Assembly: GCF_001418655.1 (NCBI RefSeq)
Contig: NZ_LIQZ01000105.1
Coordinates: 1-64,000 of the forward strand
From: Streptomyces phaeochromogenes
GTDB lineage: Bacteria; Actinomycetota; Actinomycetes; Streptomycetales; Streptomycetaceae
Length of the DNA: 64,000 bases
Direction of reading: 5' to 3'
The notes below the pieces were generated by a model. That model was not told the DNA's origin. It made no database searches and saw only the letters and a list, made by a program, of their open reading frames with translations. Both the position numbers and the translations under genes were made by a program. Below are positions 34,118 to 44,922 of the stretch, piece by piece; positions within the stretch are counted from its first letter, which is position 1, and each line of letters opens with the position of its first letter.

Positions 34118-34609
34118 TCATTTCTTGGGAATTGCACCGTACACGGGGCGTCCCGCTATCGCCTCGTCCACCTCGTGCTGGAAGTGCTCGAAGTTGGTGA
34201 GAGCAAACCAGCCGCAGGGCTCGACCCGACGGGGAAGCACGTCGTCGTTCTCGTCCACATAGCCGTCGATGCTGGCGTCGTAGAAGCAGTGCCGCTTCAG
34301 CAGGTGCGTGGGGTCCGGGTCCTCGTGGGCCACGGTCCGGAAATACCCCTTGTCCCATGCCCAGTTCATGGTGAAGAAGGGAGGCATGAGCAACCGGTCC
34401 GGAGTCAGCACTGCCGGATCCGGCTCCGGAGCTTCGGCGGGAACGTCGTAGAGGTAGGCGAGGATGCCGCCGGGGAACCTGCCTCGTGGACCACTCTCAC
34501 CGATCTTGACGATTCTGCCGAACCGGTACGCGGAGTCCTCCAGCCGGAGCGCGAACACGTCGCCCACGTGGTGCGAGCGACGCTGCCCCTTCATCTTCTT
34601 CAACGGCAT
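34118..34609 (-). CDS. Imm26-like immunity protein
   Basis: A 163-residue soluble protein. The opening VGDVFALRLEDSAYRFGRIV, then ILAYLYDVPAE, resembles the Imm26 family found beside polymorphic or contact-dependent toxins. WAWDKGYFRTVAHEDP lies in the middle and the C-terminus is VDEAIAGRPVYGAIPKK. ATG 34609 has GAGGAAG 10 bp upstream; ATG 34645 is an alternative. No toxin gene is adjacent, so it would be an orphan immunity gene. Confidence 0.68.
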   Translation of the reverse strand: MPLKKMKGQRRSHHVGDVFALRLEDSAYRFGRIVKIGESGPRGRFPGGILAYLYDVPAEAPEPDPAVLTPDRLLMPPFFTMNWAWDKGYFRTVAHEDPDPTHLLKRHCFYDASIDGYVDENDDVLPRRVEPCGWFALTNFEHFQHEVDEAIAGRPVYGAIPKK

Positions 34610-34853
34610 GACGAAGCGTCTTCCTCTGAGGAATGCGCGCCCCATGGCCCCGGGAGTGGCCAGCGGGCGCGACCGAGATCATGGCAACGACGTCCGGTCA
34701 CGCGGCGCCGGCGGCTACGCTCCAGAGCCGACCTCGGGGCGATGTCCCCCGTCGATAGGTCCGCGCGTTCGGGGGCACGGTCAGCGCGGCCAACGCGACC
34801 CCGAGCCGTCGCTCCGTCGCGAGGGAGCGGCCAACGTGCCAGGATGAATCACG
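34610..34853. other. Intergenic gap before the Imm26 gene
   Basis: No gene or clear regulatory motif seen; it must carry the promoter of the Imm26 gene on the minus strand. Confidence 0.35.
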
Positions 34854-35423
34854 TCAAGCTGTAACTCGCGTGGGCCGGTATCGCTGGGCGACCGCCCCCG
34901 ACCGGAACTCATGGCGGTCCACGGGCTCGAGCTGGATGCGCTCGCGCAGACCGGCGAGCAACGTCGGCCCGTGTCCGGCAAGGACCGGCTGAACAAGGAA
35001 CTCGTACTCGTCGATCAGACCCAGATCTGCCAACGCCAGGGGGAGCGTCACACCACCCACCCACAGGCCCTCGCCCGACTCCTGCTTGAGCCGCTGAACC
35101 GCTTGCCCCAAGTCGCCTCGCACCAGCTCGGCATTCCAATCGACCTCGCTCAGCGTGCTCGACACGACGTACTTCTTCGCCCGGTCGATGGCCTCGGCGA
35201 ACGGGATCTGCCACTCATCCATCCAGTCGGGCCACGTGTCCGTGGCCGGCTTCCGCCACGCCGACTCCATCATCTCGTAGGTCACCCGGCCGAATAGCAG
35301 GGCATCGGCTCGCTCCATCTCAGCGGTCCAGTAGCGCATCGACTCCTCGTCCGGGGGGAGCCCTGCCTCGTGATGGCAGCAGCCGTCGAGCGTGACGTTG
35401 ATCGAGTATCGAAGTGGTCTCAT
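34854..35423 (-). CDS. Dihydrofolate reductase/RibD C-terminal family protein
   Basis: A 189-residue protein of the RibD C-terminal (DHFR-like) family. RYSINVTLDG starts the fold, ADALLFGRVTYEMM is the family signature near residue 40, then KKYVVSSTL, and GGVTLPLALADLGLIDEYEF near 125 binds NADPH. Many such proteins occur as stand-alone reductases with unknown substrates. The start at 35423 matches the family N-terminus. Confidence 0.9.
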   Translation of the reverse strand: MRPLRYSINVTLDGCCHHEAGLPPDEESMRYWTAEMERADALLFGRVTYEMMESAWRKPATDTWPDWMDEWQIPFAEAIDRAKKYVVSSTLSEVDWNAELVRGDLGQAVQRLKQESGEGLWVGGVTLPLALADLGLIDEYEFLVQPVLAGHGPTLLAGLRERIQLEPVDRHEFRSGAVAQRYRPTRVTA

Positions 35424-35757
35424 CTCGTTGCTCTCCCTGATGCGCGCAGCGCGTTTTCACCGGACCGTACTTAGACGACTGTCGGCGCCATTTCTCATCG
35501 GCGCCCGACCCCACCTACTCAACACCGTCGTGATGCGAACGTTAACGCCGTCGTGATGCGAACCAGACCGCAGACCGAACGCGCGACCGGTTCGGCGCTC
35601 GGGGCGTTCAGATTCGCAACGGAACGGCGCCCATAACGCTCGACTTCGATGCACGGTGCCACGTCACTTACCGTCGGCTCAGGGTCAACGACGAACGTCG
35701 CAAACGTTGCCTGCCGCAGGACACTAGTTATCGAGATCTCCGGCTACCGGGATTCAT
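35424..35757. other. Intergenic stretch with a 16-bp direct repeat
   Basis: CCGTCGTGATGCGAAC occurs at 35525-35540 and 35548-35563, with GTTAACG between the copies. No gene is recognised. Before the TnpB element arrived this stretch lay directly downstream of the aldo/keto reductase gene. Confidence 0.5.
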
Positions 35758-37089
35758 TCGCAGTGCACCGGGGTTCACCCTGGTGGTGAAGCGAATCTCG
35801 TGCCTGCGGCGCGGAGTGTCGCGGTGTCGTTTCGGCGGAGCCGGACTGTGCTGTGGTGGGGGTGAGGGTTCGCTTTTGTGTTCCTGGTGATGATGCTTGT
35901 TCGACCGGCCTAGTGTGGTCGGCATGCAGCTCCGGTACGTGTTTCGCGTGTACCCGGATGCCGGTCAGCGCACCGCGTTGGCGAGGGCGTTCGGGTGCGC
36001 CCGTGTCGTGTTCAACGACGCGGTACGGGCCCGTGAGGACGCCCGCAGGGCGGGTAGGCCCTTCCCGAAGGCCGGTGAGCTGTCCACCCGGCTGATTACC
36101 GAGGCGAAACAGACGATCGAGCGGTCCTGGCTGGGCGAGGTGTCCGCGGTCGTCCTGCAGCAGTCCCTGCGGGACGCCGAGAGCGCGTACCGCAACTTCT
36201 TCGCTTCCCTCAAGGGCGATCGCAAGGGGCCCAGGATGGGTGCTCCCCATTTCAAGTCCCGCAAGGACAAACGGCAGTCGATCCGGTTCACCGCCAACGC
36301 CCGCTGGTCCATCACCGACAAAGGGCGCCTGAATCTGCCGAAGATCGGGGCGGTGAAGGTGAAGTGGTCCCGCACCCTGCCCACCACTCCTTCCTCGGTC
36401 ACCGTGGTCAAGGACGCGGCAGGACGGTACTTCGCCTCCTTCGTCATCGACACCGACCCCGCCGCCGACGCGACACGGATGCCTGAAACCGACCGCACCA
36501 TCGGCATCGACCTCGGCCTGACCCACTTCGCCGTTCTGTCCGACGGCACGAAAATCGGCTCCCCGCGGTTTCTGCGCCGCGCGGAGAAGAAGCTGAAGAA
36601 GACCCAGCGGGAACTGTCCCGCAAGCAGAAGGGATCGAAGAACCGGGAGAAGGCCCGTCTCACGGTCGCCCGCGCCCACGCGAAGGTCACCGATGCCCGC
36701 CGTGAGTTCCACCACCAGCTCTCCACCCGGCTGATCTACGAGAACCAAGGGATCGCCGTGGAGGACCTGTCGGTGGCGGGACTGGCGCGCACCAGGCTGG
36801 CCAAGTCCGTGCACGACGCCGGCTGGTCCTCGTTCGTGAACATGCTGGAGTACAAGGCGGTCCGGTACGGCCGGATCCTGGTCAAGGTCGGCCGGTTCAC
36901 ACCGACGAGTCAGGTCTGCTCGACCTGCGGCGTCAAGGACGGGCCCAAACCTCTCAGCGTCCGGGAGTGGACCTGTACCGCCTGCCACACCGTCCACGAC
37001 CGGGACCACAACGCCGCACTCAACGTCCAACAGGCCGCCGGACTGGCGGTATCAGCCTGCGGAGCGCCGGTAAGACCAGAACCCGTTCT

Positions 37090-38212
<1,123 letters not shown>

Positions 38213-38325
38213 TCATGGTGCTCGATATGGGGTCGAGCCTGCAGCCGACCCTCGACCTTCGTCGCCAGGGACGGCACTGGGTGGCTGCGGGGTGTGGCCC
38301 GAGCCGCAGACCGCGGCCGTTGCGA

Positions 38326-38349
38326 CGATCACCACTACGGCGGTGATCG
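38326..38349. promoter_or_regulatory. Palindrome CGATCACC-8-GGTGATCG
   Basis: Perfect 8-bp arms flank ACTACGGC between the aldo/keto reductase gene and XRE paralog 2. It is a candidate operator for that divergent pair. It does not match the GTGAGGGG boxes of the other paralogs. Confidence 0.55.
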
Positions 38350-38427
38350 ACAGCAACCTCCAGGCGATGACGTCAGCAACCGCTTGGTTTGATGTTCGGG
38401 ATCACGGCAACGTGCGAAGCTGTGAAT

Positions 38428-39297
38428 GTGCAACGCGAGCCGAGGTTGGACGAACTGGGAGCCTTCCTCAAGGCGCGCCGTGCACAGCTGAGCCCCGGTG
38501 GGGTCGGGCTGCCCGACACCGGTGAGCAGCGGCGTGTTCCCGGTCTGCGTCGTGAGGAAGTCGCTCGGCTGGCCACGATCAGCACCGATTACTACGTCCG
38601 GCTCGAACAGGGTCGCGTTCAGGCGTCCGCGGCCGTCCTCGACGCTCTCGCGCAGGTGCTCCGCCTCGACGGCGATCAGCGCGAGTACATCCTGACCCTC
38701 GCGGGAAAGACCGCCTTGCCCCCGGCGAACAAGAGCGCTCGGCAAGAAGTCGGCCCGCAGTTGCGGTACCTGCTGGACGATTTCACCCTGACAGCGGGGT
38801 TCGTCATCGGGCGCAACACGGATCTTCTGGCGTGGAACGCCATGGCTGCCGCTCTGGTGACGGACTTCGGGCGTATCCCCGAGGAACAGCGCAACTACGT
38901 GCGCCTGCTGTTCACCGAACCCGTCATCCGGGTGTTGTACAGAGACTGGGAGCACATGGCGCGACTGGCCGTGTCCCACCTGCGCATGGACAGCAGGCGG
39001 AACCCTCACGATCCTCGACTGACCGTGCTTGTCGAAGAACTTTCCGCGCTTGATCCGCAGTTCCGGCTGTGGTGGACCTCGCACGATGTCGCCGTGCGGG
39101 CCGGCGGCACCAGGCTGCTCCGGCATCCCGCGGTCGGCGACCTGACATTTCAACGGTCCACCTTCATTTGCGCGGAGGATCCCGAACAGCAGCTCGTGGT
39201 GTGGACCGCCGAACCCGGCAGCCAGACTTACAGGGCCCTGTGTTCCCTGGCTGCCGCCATCGAGAGGGCGCCGGAGAGGCTGCACGGCGCCACTTGA
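38428..39297 (+). CDS. MmyB-like XRE regulator, paralog 2
   Basis: A 289-residue regulator. Residues about 1-70 are an XRE domain (LDELGAFLKARRAQLSPGGV, then [29 protein letters not shown]). The MmyB-like C-terminal domain has RYLLDDFTLTAGFVIGRNTD, then LLAWNAMAAALVTDFGRIPE and RLLRHPAVGDLTFQRST. GTG 38428 gives the same length as its paralogs; ATG 38392 would add 12 residues. It diverges from the aldo/keto reductase gene and is likely to control it. Confidence 0.9.
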   Translation: MQREPRLDELGAFLKARRAQLSPGGVGLPDTGEQRRVPGLRREEVARLATISTDYYVRLEQGRVQASAAVLDALAQVLRLDGDQREYILTLAGKTALPPANKSARQEVGPQLRYLLDDFTLTAGFVIGRNTDLLAWNAMAAALVTDFGRIPEEQRNYVRLLFTEPVIRVLYRDWEHMARLAVSHLRMDSRRNPHDPRLTVLVEELSALDPQFRLWWTSHDVAVRAGGTRLLRHPAVGDLTFQRSTFICAEDPEQQLVVWTAEPGSQTYRALCSLAAAIERAPERLHGAT

Positions 39298-39302
39298 GGC
39301 TT

Positions 39303-40262
39303 TCACCGACTTGTCCCCGGGAACAGGCGTTTCGCGTTGGCCGTTGTCAGGGAACGCCACGTGGATCCCTCAACCGGTGACTCGGCCGCGTCGATCGCCG
39401 CGATGTGGGCATCGGCCAGCGGGGGAGGCGTCCAGCAGTAGTCGCTGCCGAACAGCACGCGGTCCGGACCGACGAGTTCGAGCAGTGCGGGGACCTGGCG
39501 TGGAAAGGCTGTGCCCGCCATGTCGTAGTACAGGCCCTGCAGTTGCTGGACGGCATCGAGGGAGGGTGACTTCTCCGAAGGCAGGAACAGCCTCATGAAC
39601 TCGTTGATGCGGTCGGCCAGGACGGGAACCGCGCCACCGCCGTGCGGAACGATCACCTGCATGTTCGGATGGCGCGTCAGGACGCCCGCCATCACCAGGT
39701 CCGTGACGGTACGGGCCGTGTCGAAGATGTACTCGACCATCGGCCGCGGTCTGCCGAGTGCGGACTGTTCCCAGCACACCGGTGAGGTCGGGTGCAGGAA
39801 AACCACAGCCCGGCGGCGGTCGAGTTCCGCGAAGACCGGGTCGAGGCGCTGGTCGCCCAGGTACACACCGTGCGTGTGCGTCAGCAAGGCCACGCCGTCG
39901 GCGTCGAGTTCGTCGAAGGCGAATGCGATCTCCTCCAACGAGCCTTCCACGTCGGGTAGGGGAAGCGACACGAAGTTGCCGAAGCGGCCGGGGTGGTCGC
40001 GGTTCAGCTCGGCGGTGCACTCGTTGACACGTCGGGCGAGGAGGCGAGCCGCATTGTCGTCGCCGAAGTGCACGCCGGGGGATGACATGGAGAGCATCGC
40101 GGTGTCGATGCCGTTGCGGTCCATCAGGTCCAGGTGCGTTCGCACGGACCACGTGGGCCAGCCGCCCATGCCGTCGGGGTGGGCGTGGCCCGCCGCCGTC
40201 GCCTGCTGGACGTAGAAGTCGGGCAGCAGGTGGGCGTGGACGTCGATGAGGCCGGAGGACAT
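39303..40262 (-). CDS. Amidohydrolase family protein (ACMSD-like)
   Basis: A 319-residue amidohydrolase related to 2-amino-3-carboxymuconate-semialdehyde decarboxylase. Metal ligands are visible: HAH in LIDVHAHLLPDFY near residue 9, His in VVFLHPTSPV near 155, His in VIVPHGGGAV near 208, and Asp in VLFGSDYCWTPP near 271. These enzymes decarboxylate or hydrolyse ring-cleavage products. The gene ends 5 bp from the convergent XRE paralog 2 and is the most distal member of a minus-strand series of redox genes. Confidence 0.9.
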   Translation of the reverse strand: MSSGLIDVHAHLLPDFYVQQATAAGHAHPDGMGGWPTWSVRTHLDLMDRNGIDTAMLSMSSPGVHFGDDNAARLLARRVNECTAELNRDHPGRFGNFVSLPLPDVEGSLEEIAFAFDELDADGVALLTHTHGVYLGDQRLDPVFAELDRRRAVVFLHPTSPVCWEQSALGRPRPMVEYIFDTARTVTDLVMAGVLTRHPNMQVIVPHGGGAVPVLADRINEFMRLFLPSEKSPSLDAVQQLQGLYYDMAGTAFPRQVPALLELVGPDRVLFGSDYCWTPPPLADAHIAAIDAAESPVEGSTWRSLTTANAKRLFPGTSR

Positions 40263-40325
40263 GACGAGGGGGTCCCTTCTTGTAGGCTCGCGAGGCTTGG
40301 ATCCAGGCCGGGTGTCAGGCTTGGC

Positions 40326-41912
40326 TCACTCCGCCTGCTCGCGTCCGGCCAGTCGCACCTCTTCGTTGTCCAGGGCGGCCTGGAGTCGGCGCAGCACGGT
40401 GTCGTCGATGTGCCGTTCGTCGCGCAGGCGGACGACGGTTGCGCGTTTGTGGGCGATGAGGGCCAGGCGCAGCTCGGTGTAGTGGCGGTTGTGGAGCAGG
40501 GCGGGATCGCCGTCGGAGCCCGCGCCCCTGGCCCGTACGGTTGCCAGGTGGGCCTCGTACTCCTGGCGCAGCCACTCCGTGACTCTCGGGGTGGTGCCCA
40601 GCTCCTCGGCGAGTCGCGGTAGTGCCCAGATTGCTTCCTCGGTGGCCGTGGTGTCGGCGAGGATCTCTTCCTCGTCCACAGACGTGTCGCGCGGCAGCCG
40701 GGCCCAGCGCACCACGCCCGGCAGCAGCAGTCCCTGCACCACGAGAGTCACCACGATGACGCCGGAGGTGACGAAGACGATGAAGGCACGGTCGGGGAAG
40801 GGGGCGCCGGAGTCGAGGGTCTCCGGCACCGAGAGCGCCACGGCGAGCGACACCGCGCCACGGAAGCCCGCAAGGCCGCTGACGACACGTGCCCGGTGAC
40901 TGATTCTCAGTTCCCGCTGCTGGGGACGCCGGTCGATGGCGCGGATCAGGTAGGCGGAGGAGAACAGGAACGCGAACCGGACCACGACCAGCACCACGCT
41001 GACCACTCCGATCGCGATCAGGGCGTCCTGGAGGTCGGACCCGTTCAAGTGGCGGAGCGCGTATTGGAGTTCCACTCCGACCAGGACGAAAAGTGTGCCG
41101 TTGATGATGAAGGTGAGCAGTGGCCAGAACGCCAGAGCCTGGCGGCGGTGCTCGGCGCGGATGAGGCTGGGAGCCACCTGGGCCATGATCAGCCCGCTCA
41201 CGACGACCGCGAGGACGCCTGAGGCGTGGATCAGCTCGGCGAGCAGGTATGCCGTGAACGGCGCAAGGATCATGACGAGATTGCCGAGCAGGGGATCGTC
41301 CAGGCGTCGCCGCAGGTTCATGTTGATCCAGGCGACCGCCACGCCGACCGCGGCCCCTCCGCCGTAGGCCAGGAGGAACAGGGCGCCGACGTGCGGAAGG
41401 GTGAGGTGTTCCTCGCCGACGGTGAGACCGACCGCCAGGCCGAAGATGACCAGTGCGGTGCCGTCGTTGACGAGGCTTTCGGCACGCAGCACGGTGACCT
41501 GACGGCGCGGCAGAGAGCGGGCCAGGACGCCCACCGCTGTGGCGTCGGTCGGAGCCACGGCCGCGCCCAGCGCCCACGCCGGTCCCCACGGCAGTCCGAG
41601 CGCATGCCCGGCGACCGCGACGGCCCACGCGGTGAGGATCACCAGCACCGTGCTGAGCAGGGCGATGCCGCGCAGGTTCGTACGGATCTCCCGCATGGAC
41701 GTCGTGAGGCTCTCCCAGTACAGCAGCACCGGCAGGAAGAGCAGCAGCACCACTTCCGGTGGAAGCTGTGTCTGGCGCACGGCCGGGACCAGCCCGACAA
41801 GGGCACCCACGACAAGCAGCACTACAGGTGGTGCCACGCCCAGCCGCTGCGCGACGAACTGGCCGACCAGCACGGCCACACCCAGGAGCACGACGAGTTC
41901 GAGACCGATCAC
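40326..41912 (-). CDS. Na+/H+ antiporter (CPA1 family)
   Basis: A 528-residue membrane protein with 12 or so hydrophobic segments and a cytoplasmic C-terminal region of about 110 charged residues. AAVAPTDATAVGVLARSL and RAESLVNDGTALVIF contain the ion-binding Asp residues (the Asn-Asp pair of CPA1), and GFRGAVSLAVALSVPE is the later conserved segment. GTG 41912 was chosen because AGGAG lies 8 bp upstream. It sits between the amidohydrolase and the DUF2255 gene, possibly to export protons from acid metabolites. Confidence 0.93.
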   Translation of the reverse strand: MIGLELVVLLGVAVLVGQFVAQRLGVAPPVVLLVVGALVGLVPAVRQTQLPPEVVLLLFLPVLLYWESLTTSMREIRTNLRGIALLSTVLVILTAWAVAVAGHALGLPWGPAWALGAAVAPTDATAVGVLARSLPRRQVTVLRAESLVNDGTALVIFGLAVGLTVGEEHLTLPHVGALFLLAYGGGAAVGVAVAWINMNLRRRLDDPLLGNLVMILAPFTAYLLAELIHASGVLAVVVSGLIMAQVAPSLIRAEHRRQALAFWPLLTFIINGTLFVLVGVELQYALRHLNGSDLQDALIAIGVVSVVLVVVRFAFLFSSAYLIRAIDRRPQQRELRISHRARVVSGLAGFRGAVSLAVALSVPETLDSGAPFPDRAFIVFVTSGVIVVTLVVQGLLLPGVVRWARLPRDTSVDEEEILADTTATEEAIWALPRLAEELGTTPRVTEWLRQEYEAHLATVRARGAGSDGDPALLHNRHYTELRLALIAHKRATVVRLRDERHIDDTVLRRLQAALDNEEVRLAGREQAE

Positions 41913-41979
41913 GGGGCTTGCTCCTGGGTCGGGCGGGCTGCCGGCGGGAGTCCAGCGGCACCCACCGGGCACGTCTGGC

Positions 41980-42351
41980 TCATCTGGGCACCAGCTCCAG
42001 CGTCGTCGGGCGTGCCGCCACCATGGGATTGACGTACGCGCCGCCGAAGCGGCCGTACTTGGTGCGGTACGCGGTGTCGATGCGGTCGTTGATCTCGGAG
42101 TCCGTCACCTCGACGAACGTGACGTCCTTGTCGACGCCGCCGGATCGGACGCGCCCCTGATGGTTCGCGCGTGCCGTGCGCCACCAACCGCCGTCCCTAC
42201 CTCGGAAGGAGCGGACGTAGAGATGGTCGCCGTCGCGGACGACCCAGATCGGCACCGGCCCCCGCAGGGTGCCGTCACGCCGGAGCGGCGACATCTCCAG
42301 CTCGTCGGCCCCGCCGATGCGGTTGAGCTCGTCGCTCGTCCATGTCGTCAT
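41980..42351 (-). CDS. DUF2255 family protein
   Basis: A 123-residue protein. WTSDELNRIGGADELEMSPL, then RDGTLRGPVPIWVVRDGDHL and YVRSFRGRDGGWWRTARAN are typical of the DUF2255 family, a split-barrel fold related to flavin-binding oxidoreductases. ATG 42351 has GGAG 8 bp upstream. It belongs to the minus-strand series from 44922 down to 39303. Function is not established. Confidence 0.87.
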   Translation of the reverse strand: MTTWTSDELNRIGGADELEMSPLRRDGTLRGPVPIWVVRDGDHLYVRSFRGRDGGWWRTARANHQGRVRSGGVDKDVTFVEVTDSEINDRIDTAYRTKYGRFGGAYVNPMVAARPTTLELVPR

Positions 42352-42499
42352 CGGTGTTTCTCCAAACTCCATCATCCGGTGAGGGCAAGGAAGCTCGTCA
42401 CGGTCGTCGGGGCGGCCTCAGGACGAGATTCACCGCGGCGTCGGCGAAGGCGTAGGAATGGGCGCGTCACTGTGGTCGGGGGTGCCGGAAGACCTGCGT

Positions 42500-42925
42500 T
42501 CAGGCGGGAGTGGTGGTGAGAGGCTCGCCGAGGCAGGTACGTGTGATGCCGAGCGAGTCCTCGAAGACGCGATAGTCGGTTATCAGGCCGTCGGCGACGG
42601 TGAAACGCAGGATCATCTCGCTGTCGAGCACCTGTCCCGAGGGACGGAACCGGGAGGCGTACCGGCCTGGTGCCAGGACCTGTCCGTCAGCCTCCACCAT
42701 GGTCTGCAGCTCGAACGCGAGCGGCTCGACGGCTGCGAAGAACGCGGTGAGGGACTGCCGGATCTCCTCCGGTCCGGTGCGGCGTCCGGCCCAGGGAGTC
42801 AGTGCCGGGTCACCCGGGATCGTCCACGTCGCGTCGGCTGCGAAGTGGGAGAGGATCCGTTCCATTTCGCGTGTGCCGAGGGCGTCGAAGTACGCCTCTA
42901 CGGTGAGGATCGCCTCGCTGGTCAT
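42500..42925 (-). CDS. NTF2-like (SnoaL) protein
   Basis: A 141-residue NTF2-fold protein: EAILTVEAYFDALGTREMER, then ILSHFAADATWTIPGDPALT, ending with IDYRVFEDS-like strands. Members are isomerases, hydratases or ligand-binding proteins. ATG 42925 matches the family N-terminus. It follows the alcohol dehydrogenase gene by 110 bp in the same direction. Confidence 0.85.
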   Translation of the reverse strand: MTSEAILTVEAYFDALGTREMERILSHFAADATWTIPGDPALTPWAGRRTGPEEIRQSLTAFFAAVEPLAFELQTMVEADGQVLAPGRYASRFRPSGQVLDSEMILRFTVADGLITDYRVFEDSLGITRTCLGEPLTTTPA

Positions 42926-43034
42926 GGCGGTCGGTCCGTTCTGCTGGGCTGTGGTGGGCGGGCGCGGATACCGCCGGTCGGGGCCGGCGGTGGTGGGCGC
43001 GGCTGGGGCTGCCCACCACCGCCGGGGCTTCAAG

Positions 43035-44051
43035 TCACGGACGCAGCAGCGCCTTGACGGCGCGGCGCTCGTCCATGGCTTTGTAGCCTTCGGCGACCTC
43101 GTCCAGGGACAGGGTGAGGTCGAAGACCTTGCCCGGGTTGATACGGCCGCTGAAGACGCGCTCTATGAGGTCGGGAAGGTAGGCCCGCACGGGGGCGGGG
43201 CCGCCACGCAGGCCGACGTGGGAGAAGAAGAGCTGCTGGCCGTCGATCTGTACGTCGTGGGGCATGCCGACGAAGCCGACGCTGCCGCCCGGCCGCGTGG
43301 ACTGCAGGGCCTGCTGCATCGACTGCTGTGTGCCGACGCACTCGAGGACGGAGTCGGCGCCGACGCCGTTCGTCAGTTCCTTGACGCGGGCGATGCCTTC
43401 CTCGCCGCGTTCGGTGACGATGTCGGTGGCGCCGAACTCCAGGGCCAGCTTCTGCCGGGACTCGTGGCGGCTCATGGCGATGATGCGTTCGGCGCCCAGT
43501 TCCTTCGCGGCGATGACGCCGGACAGGCCCACCGCGCCGTCACCGACGACCACGGCCGTCGAACCCGGCTGGACCGCGGCCGCCTTGGCGGCGTACCAAC
43601 CGGTGCCCATGACGTCGGACAGGGCCAGCAGGCTCGGAATCAGCTCCTTGCCCGGCTGCTCCGGAATGGCGACCAGGGTGCCGTCGGCGAGGGGGATGCG
43701 GATGTACTCGGCCTGGCAGCCGTTGGGAAAGTCGCGGTGCAGGCAGTTGGTCTGGTAGCCGGCCCGGCAGTTCGGGCAGGTGTTGTCGGAGGCGATGAAG
43801 GAGCCGATGACGAACTGTCCGGGCCTGACGGTCGATACGTCGTTGCCGACCTCCTCGACGATGCCGACGTACTCGTGGCCGATCGGCTGCGGCTCGGTGA
43901 TCGGGGTGATACCCCGGTAGCTCCACAGGTCGGAGCCGCACACGCAGGTGGCGACGGTACGGATGACCGCGTCCGTGGCCGCCGTGATCTTCGGCTCGGG
44001 GGCGTTCTCCACCCGGATGTCGCCGGGGCCGTGAATGATGGTTGCTCGCAT
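43035..44051 (-). CDS. Zinc-dependent alcohol dehydrogenase
   Basis: A 338-residue medium-chain dehydrogenase. Catalytic zinc ligands are Cys in VATCVCGSDLW, His-Glu in PIGHEYVGIV, and a structural zinc-type Cys cluster follows with CPNCRAGYQTNC. GDGAVGLSGVIAAKELGAER is the NAD(P)-binding motif near residue 170. It lies between the cupin and NTF2-like genes in the series regulated from 44923-45307. Probably oxidises alcohols or reduces aldehydes. Confidence 0.93.
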   Translation of the reverse strand: MRATIIHGPGDIRVENAPEPKITAATDAVIRTVATCVCGSDLWSYRGITPITEPQPIGHEYVGIVEEVGNDVSTVRPGQFVIGSFIASDNTCPNCRAGYQTNCLHRDFPNGCQAEYIRIPLADGTLVAIPEQPGKELIPSLLALSDVMGTGWYAAKAAAVQPGSTAVVVGDGAVGLSGVIAAKELGAERIIAMSRHESRQKLALEFGATDIVTERGEEGIARVKELTNGVGADSVLECVGTQQSMQQALQSTRPGGSVGFVGMPHDVQIDGQQLFFSHVGLRGGPAPVRAYLPDLIERVFSGRINPGKVFDLTLSLDEVAEGYKAMDERRAVKALLRP

Positions 44052-44087
44052 GATGCTTTCCCAGGTCTTGGCAGGTACGTGGTGGCG

Positions 44088-44495
44088 TCAGGGGCGGGTG
44101 CGGGTGCTGACGCGCGGGCCGTGGTACTCGACGTCCGAGACGTGCTCGAGCCAGGTGGCGTCGTCGGTCTCCCACAGCGCGAGATGGATCATGAACTGGT
44201 CGGGCGCGGCCCCGTGCCAGTGCTCCTCACCCGGGGGCGTGTGGATGACGTCGCCGGGATGGGCCTCGATGATGTCGCCGCCACGCGACTGCACCAAGGC
44301 GATGCCCTCGACGATGTAGAGGGTCTGTCCCAGGGAGTGGGAGTGCCAGGCGGTGCGGGCGCCGGGCGTGAACCGGACCATGTTGGCCCGCATTCGGGAG
44401 GGGGCCTCGCCGCGGTAGATCACATCGGCGTAGGCGTCGCCGGTGAACCACTCGGCGGGAAGCCTCATGGTCGGGGGCTGCTTCAGCAGTTCCAT
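44088..44495 (-). CDS. Cupin domain protein
   Basis: A 135-residue single-domain cupin. Motif 1 reads GARTAWHSHSLGQTLYIVEG and motif 2 GDVIHTPPGEEHWHGAAPD, with the metal-binding His residues in place. The family often partners with carboxymuconolactone decarboxylase-like proteins, as here where the CMD gene is 94 bp upstream. Likely a small metal-dependent isomerase or sensor of redox stress. Confidence 0.92.
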   Translation of the reverse strand: MELLKQPPTMRLPAEWFTGDAYADVIYRGEAPSRMRANMVRFTPGARTAWHSHSLGQTLYIVEGIALVQSRGGDIIEAHPGDVIHTPPGEEHWHGAAPDQFMIHLALWETDDATWLEHVSDVEYHGPRVSTRTRP

Positions 44496-44589
44496 GTGTG
44501 TTTCCCTCGGCGGTGCTGTCGCCGGACAGCGCGCCGGCGGTATGGGGGCGCGAGCCCGCTCTGTCGGGTGTGGGCCGTCCGGGAGAGGC

Positions 44590-44922
44590 TCAGCCGGACT
44601 GGTCGGCCTTGTCCACGATCTCCTTGAGCTGGTTCATGGCGGTCATGGCGTTGGGCCATCCGGCGTAGAAGGCCAGATGGGTGATGGCCTCGATCAACTC
44701 GTCCTTGGTCACGCCGTTCTCCAGCGCCTTGCCAAGGTGGAAGGCGAGCTGGTCGTTGCGGTACAGGGCGGCGAGCGCGGTGACGGTGACCAGGCTCCGG
44801 TCGCGCGGGGACAGACCCGGGCGCTCCCAGATGTCGCCGAACAGGACTGTGTCGGTCACCTCCGCGAGCTTGGGGGCGAACTCCTGGATCGCCGGCGGCG
44901 CGAACTTCTTCCGGTCGGTCAT
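44590..44922 (-). CDS. Carboxymuconolactone decarboxylase family protein
   Basis: A 110-residue CMD-fold protein: PGLSPRDRSLVTVTALAALY, then NDQLAFHLGKALENGVTKDE and ITHLAFYAGWPNAMTAM are the family core. The CxxC pair of AhpD-type peroxidases is absent, so it is closer to the gamma-carboxymuconolactone decarboxylase type. ATG 44922 was chosen. First gene of the minus-strand redox series, divergent from XRE paralog 3. Confidence 0.92.
   Translation of the reverse strand: MTDRKKFAPPAIQEFAPKLAEVTDTVLFGDIWERPGLSPRDRSLVTVTALAALYRNDQLAFHLGKALENGVTKDELIEAITHLAFYAGWPNAMTAMNQLKEIVDKADQSG

Noticed and set aside
35744-37030. A long minus-strand frame antisense to tnpB
   Set aside because: The plus-strand TnpB has all RuvC and zinc-finger residues, so the antisense frame is a codon-bias artefact.
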